A DNA stretch of 7,154 nucleotides. Origin: DSOS01 sp035286585. GTDB lineage: Bacteria > Chloroflexota > Anaerolineae > Anaerolineales > UBA4823. Where the stretch lies: positions 1 to 7,154 of the forward strand of contig DATEDC010000048.1 of the NCBI GenBank assembly GCA_035286585.1, in the 5' to 3' direction. Of this stretch, positions 5,961-7,154 are shown piece after piece; within the stretch, counting starts at the first letter, position 1, and the number at the start of each line of letters is the position of its first letter. A program made the position numbers and the translations under genes. The notes beneath the pieces were generated by a model that worked only from the letters and a program-made list of their open reading frames with translations, searched no databases and was not told where the DNA came from.

Positions 5961-5970
5961 AATAAAAATT

Positions 5971-6666
5971 ATGAAAAACAGCAGGCGTACCTTGGTCATC
6001 TCCATCGTTATGGCAATTCTGGTAGGCGCATTGCCCATAACCGTTCTAGCCGGTTCATTCGGCCTGGGTGGTGTGACTGTCACAATACCCAATTCATATG
6101 TATCCTGTAATCCCTCGGATCTCATCGTTTTCGATAACCCGGGGAACGTTGCCTTCACTTACGCCTTCTTCCGCTATGATGCCACAACGAATTGGATGCA
6201 TCTACTCGGAAGTGGGAGCGCTTCTAGCAGCATATCGGTGCCTTTCCCCTATCCGTCCATCGCTGGAACGATGACGTTCGTGGTGAATATCGTCGTAGGG
6301 GGCAGGCAGGCGGCTGGCAAGTGGACGGTTACCTGTGAACCTCCGCCAGGCGGTGAAGGGTGCACGCCCGGATTCTGGCGGAACCACTATGAGGATTGGC
6401 CTCCCACCGGTTATGCTCCAACGAATATCTTTGATACTGTGTTCGGGACGAGCTACTTCAACCCAGCCTACACGCTCGGTGATGCCATCTGGCAGGGCGG
6501 CGGAGGGATAAACCGGCTGGCGCGCCATGGCACAGCGGCATTGCTGAGCGCAGCGCATCCGGCGGTAAACTATCCGTATACCGTAGCCCAGGTCATCGCC
6601 ATGGTTCAGTCCGGCACCATTGACCCGCTGGCTCAGGCAAACGAGCTGGGATGCAGAATCCGATAA
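5971..6666 (+). CDS. Exported protein with C-terminal CTPGFWRNH domain, function unknown
   Basis: The 231-residue precursor has a classical Sec signal peptide: basic MKNSRR, a hydrophobic core (8-23) and probable cleavage after VLA at residue 27, just before GSF. The mature protein falls into two parts. Residues 28-122 are beta-rich, with aromatic and Gly/Ser-rich strands, like a small Ig-type sandwich, bounded by Cys46 and Cys122. After a Pro/Gly linker (123-130) comes a second domain opening with CTPGFWRNHYEDWP (131-144) and running through LGDAIW (169-174), GGGGINRLARHGTAALLSA (176-194) and a short helix to Cys228. I recall 'CTPGFWKNH'-type domains in exported proteins of several bacterial and archaeal groups without a defined function. 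Four cysteines could form two disulfides. There is no lipobox, LPXTG or C-terminal anchor, so it is probably released or held non-covalently. Its long regulated leader suggests conditional expression. Confidence 0.88.
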   Translation: MKNSRRTLVISIVMAILVGALPITVLAGSFGLGGVTVTIPNSYVSCNPSDLIVFDNPGNVAFTYAFFRYDATTNWMHLLGSGSASSSISVPFPYPSIAGTMTFVVNIVVGGRQAAGKWTVTCEPPPGGEGCTPGFWRNHYEDWPPTGYAPTNIFDTVFGTSYFNPAYTLGDAIWQGGGGINRLARHGTAALLSAAHPAVNYPYTVAQVIAMVQSGTIDPLAQANELGCRIR

Positions 6667-6688
6667 AGATTGGTAACAAGAAATAAAC

Positions 6689-6729
6689 AAAAAATCACCC
6701 TGCCAGGGGGTATGGCAGGGTGATTTTTT
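6689..6729. terminator. Strong bidirectional intrinsic terminator
   Basis: A 12-bp perfect stem (6694-6705 with 6713-6724) has a 7-nt loop, six As on the left and six Ts on the right, so a T-run follows the hairpin on both strands. It lies 22 bp after the stop of the exported protein and 27 bp after the stop of the convergent DUF2344 gene, and serves both. Confidence 0.93.
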
Positions 6730-6756
6730 ATCGGAAGTGAGTGCAAGCTGGATCAA

Positions 6757-7154
6757 TCAATCCACAAAATTCAGGCCTGTACGATGGATGCAGGCCGCTA
6801 ACGGATCGATGTTTGCGCACAGGAGGACTTCCTCCGGGCGGCCCGTGGCGCCTTCTCGGGCAGATAAACGCATCAAAATACGCTGGCAGCCCTCGGGGTC
6901 ATCCGTCTGGCGCTGCAGATCCAGGATGAGCGGGCGCAGATCATAGGGCTTGCCCCGCCGCTCGCGAGGCAGGCTGGCGACGGAAAGCACTTTTTCCAAG
7001 CGGGCATCCAGGTCAGAATACGGCTGGTTCAGTGTTACCAGGTATTCAGCGGCGACAAGCCGAGCCTGCAAGCCGGGCGCTTGTGTTTCGACCTGGCTGA
7101 TCTGCTCTACCTGCAGTCCTGGAGGCAGGGCGCGAAGCAGGGCACGCTCAACCT
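6757..7154 (-). CDS. DUF2344 / TIGR03936-type radical-SAM-linked protein, 5' truncated
   Basis: This is the C-terminal part of a DUF2344 protein, the family that accompanies or is fused to a B12-binding-type radical SAM protein (TIGR03960). Its biochemical role is not established to my knowledge. The frame continues without a stop to the window edge. Its first visible residues (VERALLRALPPGLQV) contain the family's LPPGL motif, and RRGKPYDLRPLI further on matches the usual 'K..D(L/V)RP.I' segment. The TTG at 7071 sits inside the conserved APGLQARLVAAEYL stretch, so it is an ordinary leucine codon and the true start is outside the window. The product ends in GLNFVD with TGA at 6759-6757. In related genomes, as I recall, this family often lies near rng and rplU. 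None of those is visible here, since the gene's 3' end faces the terminator. Confidence 0.8.
   Translation of the reverse strand, partial: VERALLRALPPGLQVEQISQVETQAPGLQARLVAAEYLVTLNQPYSDLDARLEKVLSVASLPRERRGKPYDLRPLILDLQRQTDDPEGCQRILMRLSAREGATGRPEEVLLCANIDPLAACIHRTGLNFVD

Larger units (their letters stand above)
5555..5970 (+). other. Long gene-free regulatory stretch upstream of the exported protein gene
   Basis: No convincing gene lies here. The first 130 bp or so (5560-5690) show nothing clear apart from the far upstream side of the divergent tRNA-Arg unit. From 5690 on, the stretch carries two pairs of 11-bp-phased direct repeats, an AT-rich promoter, and an mRNA leader of about 195 nt with two purine-rich AGGAGG motifs. 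The amount of regulatory-looking sequence is large for a single small downstream gene. Confidence 0.6.

Noticed and set aside
6202..6756. 184-codon - strand frame opposite the exported protein
   Set aside because: It is antisense to a gene with a clear signal peptide and RBS, and it begins by crossing the bidirectional terminator stem; a shadow frame.

Overview
The window is a chromosomal segment from a bacterium that looks like a member of the Chloroflexota (probably Anaerolineae-like). This is an inference from the DUF2344 radical-SAM-linked protein, a stand-alone PTS enzyme I, a large lineage-restricted lipoprotein and a moderate-to-high G+C content. No single marker settles the taxonomy. 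No transposase, integrase, CRISPR array or phage gene is visible.

Layout from left to right: (1) positions 1-1029, + strand, the 3' part of an MFS transporter resembling the fosmidomycin-resistance (Fsr) family, cut by the window edge. (2) About 1041-3302, - strand, a large secreted lipoprotein of unknown function, convergent with the MFS gene and separated from it by only 11 bp. (3) 3303-3495, a dense regulatory gap with a hairpin/T-run terminator, an inverted repeat over a TTGACA hexamer, and an 11-bp-phased TGTCAG direct repeat. (4) 3496-5235, - strand, ptsI (PTS enzyme I) with all catalytic motifs intact and its own RBS and -10 box. (5) 5460-5531, - strand, tRNA-Arg(CCG) with a clear intrinsic terminator. 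(6) About 5555-5970, a long non-coding stretch with two sets of 11-bp-phased direct repeats, a probable promoter and a leader of about 195 nt holding a decoy RBS/mini-ORF. (7) 5971-6666, + strand, a small exported protein with a C-terminal 'CTPGFWRNH' domain. (8) A strong bidirectional terminator at 6689-6729. (9) 6757-7154, - strand, the 3' part of a DUF2344/TIGR03936-type protein, cut by the window edge.

The genes do not form one operon; most appear to be separate transcription units. The most interesting thread is regulatory. Both exported proteins of unknown function (the lipoprotein and the CTPGFW protein) have upstream TGTCAG half-sites repeated at exactly 11 bp, the geometry of a Pho box or another OmpR/PhoB-type response-regulator site. 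This suggests, but does not prove, that they share a regulator. A second thread is that the MFS gene has no visible intrinsic terminator. The first strong + strand terminator lies about 2.4 kb downstream, past the whole oppositely oriented lipoprotein gene, so an antisense read-through transcript is possible.
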